A stretch of DNA of 64,000 nt from Anoplopoma fimbria (Eukaryota > Chordata > Actinopteri > Perciformes > Anoplopomatidae), in NCBI RefSeq assembly GCF_027596085.1, contig NC_072467.1:8857476-8921475 (forward strand). Reading direction: 5' to 3'. This document shows positions 62,087 to 64,000 of the stretch, piece after piece; position 1 is the stretch's first letter; each line of letters begins with the position of its first letter. A program made the translations under genes and the position numbers. The notes beneath the pieces are model-generated. The model had not been told where the DNA came from, searched no databases, and was given only the letters and a program-made list of their open reading frames with translations.

Positions 62087-64000
62087 ATACACAGTGTCAA
62101 GCTCCAGCTCCCCTACTGGGGGCAGAACTCTGGCAGGAGGCAGCAACTCAAGGCTAGGCTGCCCTGTGTGGATAACACGTTCTCCTTCAGTGGTGAGGTC
62201 ACTGTTGTGTTTAACCCCAAAGACACTGTCCCAGTTTGTCCACCAGTGGTTCTGTTGGCCATAAAGCCCATGTAAACATGTAGATGCATAAACAGATAGG
62301 TGACAATTAAAAAAAAGTCCTGGATAAATCTGTTTAGTAACAAATGCAGATGCTTTTATACAGAATAAAGGGGCTCACTGAATAGTTTGAGTACTAAATA
62401 GATTTGACTCATGTGCTATGGCCTTTGCAGTCAACCCAGCTGTTTACCTATTAGAGTTTGGATTGATATGTGTATCAAACTTCCAAAAGTGGGAATATCT
62501 TTTGGAAGAATCATGTTCCTCCAAAGAAGTTCCTTGGAGAATCAGTAACAGGGCGAATTGAAGCTGTTATGGTGGCCCAACACTTGACCAAGCCATATTA
62601 CGTTGTCTTTGTCTTCCATCTGTATGTGTCAGGGTGTTCATAAAAGAGATGGAGGTTTGGCAAGTAGTGCTACAACACACAAGCATCAGCGAAGGGTGAG
62701 ATAATGCTTTGTCTAGACAGTCAGAAGTCATTTCATTAGCCAGCGATTTGGGCCTCACCTTCCAGTCCTGCAGACACTGGGATATCCAGTAAAGAGACAG
62801 GGTCATCAGAGCGTCTCGGTCTGTGTCGGTAGCCATTAGGCCTCAGGATGTAGTCCAAATATATCCAGGCCAAGGATCATCGACCAGACAGACCTGACTA
62901 GGCGATGGCTGGGTAATATATTTAGACTTATAAGCCAGATTTTTTGTATTTATTTTTTACCTCAACCTATAATCGTTTTATATAATGATTTGTAAAAATG
63001 CACAGAGCTTTGAGCAGAGGCATGGTTGAGTTGAATGACAAGCAGGTTTTGTATTAAAAGACTACTTGTAATTACAAAGGACTCTTTGGCAGGTTTGGTG
63101 GTCTCTAAAGGCGTCCTCATCAATACTCTCTGTCATGTTGTCAGCGGAGTATAAATGACGGGTTTAATAAAAGAGAGCAAACAGAAGCAGGTCACAGGCT
63201 AGAATGTGAGGGCCACTCGTGGCCCCTCTCTCCACGCTCTGTTCTCCTTCCCTCCCTTTTCAGTCCATCTCTCGCCCTCGGATGGCATGCAGAACGGCCC
63301 TGATCCTCCCAAAAAGAAGATTAACAAAGCCCTGACAGAGAAGTAATCTCTCTGAAAACATTGACTCCTACCATTTCAACATGCTGCCTCTAAACATTGG
63401 AAAATGCCTTGCTGGTATGCTTAATTGCAGTATGTGGGACACACAGTGTGCCTTTAGGTATGCTAAATGGAAAGCCTTGGCTACTGAAGGCATTCCAACA
63501 TTGTAAATGTGCAACAATGGACCCTTACAATTTTGTACTTGGCAGGTTCAGAAATTCAAATAAACTTCAAGAGGACATTTTCAAGGGAAGGCCTTCAGCG
63601 CCGTGTTGTTTCTGACAATGGTAAAGAGGGTTTGGTTGTTTAGATTCTACATCATAAATATGTGAAGAGTGATTCATGAGGACTGGAGCTGCTTTCCCAA
63701 TGAAGTATAATTGGTCACATTGTTGCCTGTGTATGTTGTCATGAGATAACATTCCAGCCGTTTGACCTCTTACTTTTGGTCCATTTAATTACTTATCTGG
63801 GTTCCGCACAGGGCTCTAAACTGCGACGCTGTCTGTGCAGGCTTGAGTTTTGTGTCAAAAACCAGCTGTGCAGAATTTCTTTACAAGTCAAAGCTGAATT
63901 TCAAGAATGTCCTATTCCTTTTCTAAATATTTTTTGTTCAGCTTTATTATAGAGGCTTCCCCAGTTTTAAGGGGAACATGTGTGGCCTTCAGTTCATTGC

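Noticed and set aside
62904..62960. second copy of the GGGTAATAT hAT-like repeat
   Set aside because: Only about ten bases (GCTGGGTAATATA) match; too short to call.

Overview
The window looks like vertebrate, almost certainly teleost fish, nuclear DNA. It is AT-leaning and dense in (CA/GT)n microsatellites. It carries fish-type repeats: a Tx1/L1-like LINE relic, L2-type LINE pieces, a tRNA-derived SINE and non-autonomous hAT-like elements. No open reading frame beyond noise length has a recognisable product, apart from transposon remnants. There are no signs of a prokaryotic layout.

The one host gene I can support is the 5' end of a homeodomain-interacting protein kinase 2 gene (hipk2) on the + strand. 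At 49168-49186 an ATG opens the peptide MAPVYE and splits a Gly codon at a GTAAGA splice donor. This is the vertebrate HIPK2 amino terminus (MAPVYEG) as I remember it. It sits at the end of a CpG-richer block (about 48690-49190) that would hold the promoter and leader. The rest of the window (49187-64000) would be the first intron, and the kinase-coding exons must lie beyond base 64000.

Layout: 1-48200 is a gene-poor upstream region with microsatellites, TE relics (L2 piece 5667-5840; hAT-like fragment 28572-28740; LINE relic 30450-31690 on the minus strand; hAT-like MITE 44969-45284) and scattered motif-level candidate regulatory sites (paired CRE palindrome 32125-32151, CTCF-like sites, RFX X-box). 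At 48163-48660 a LINE tail with poly(A) and a five-copy 26-bp minisatellite abut the promoter. At 48690-49190 lie the promoter, a leader with interlocking upstream ATGs, and the first coding exon. At 49187-64000 is intron 1, with one SINE, long GT and TTTC tracts, and moderately GC-rich blocks that could be intronic enhancers.

I found no convincing new multi-gene system. The most interesting material is the hipk2 start region: a chain of overlapping upstream ORFs (TAATG, TAATG and ATGA junctions), a YY1/TISU-like element, and a nearby minisatellite and LINE tail. Next is the palindromic CRE pair at 32.1 kb. All identities rest on reading by eye; no database search was run.
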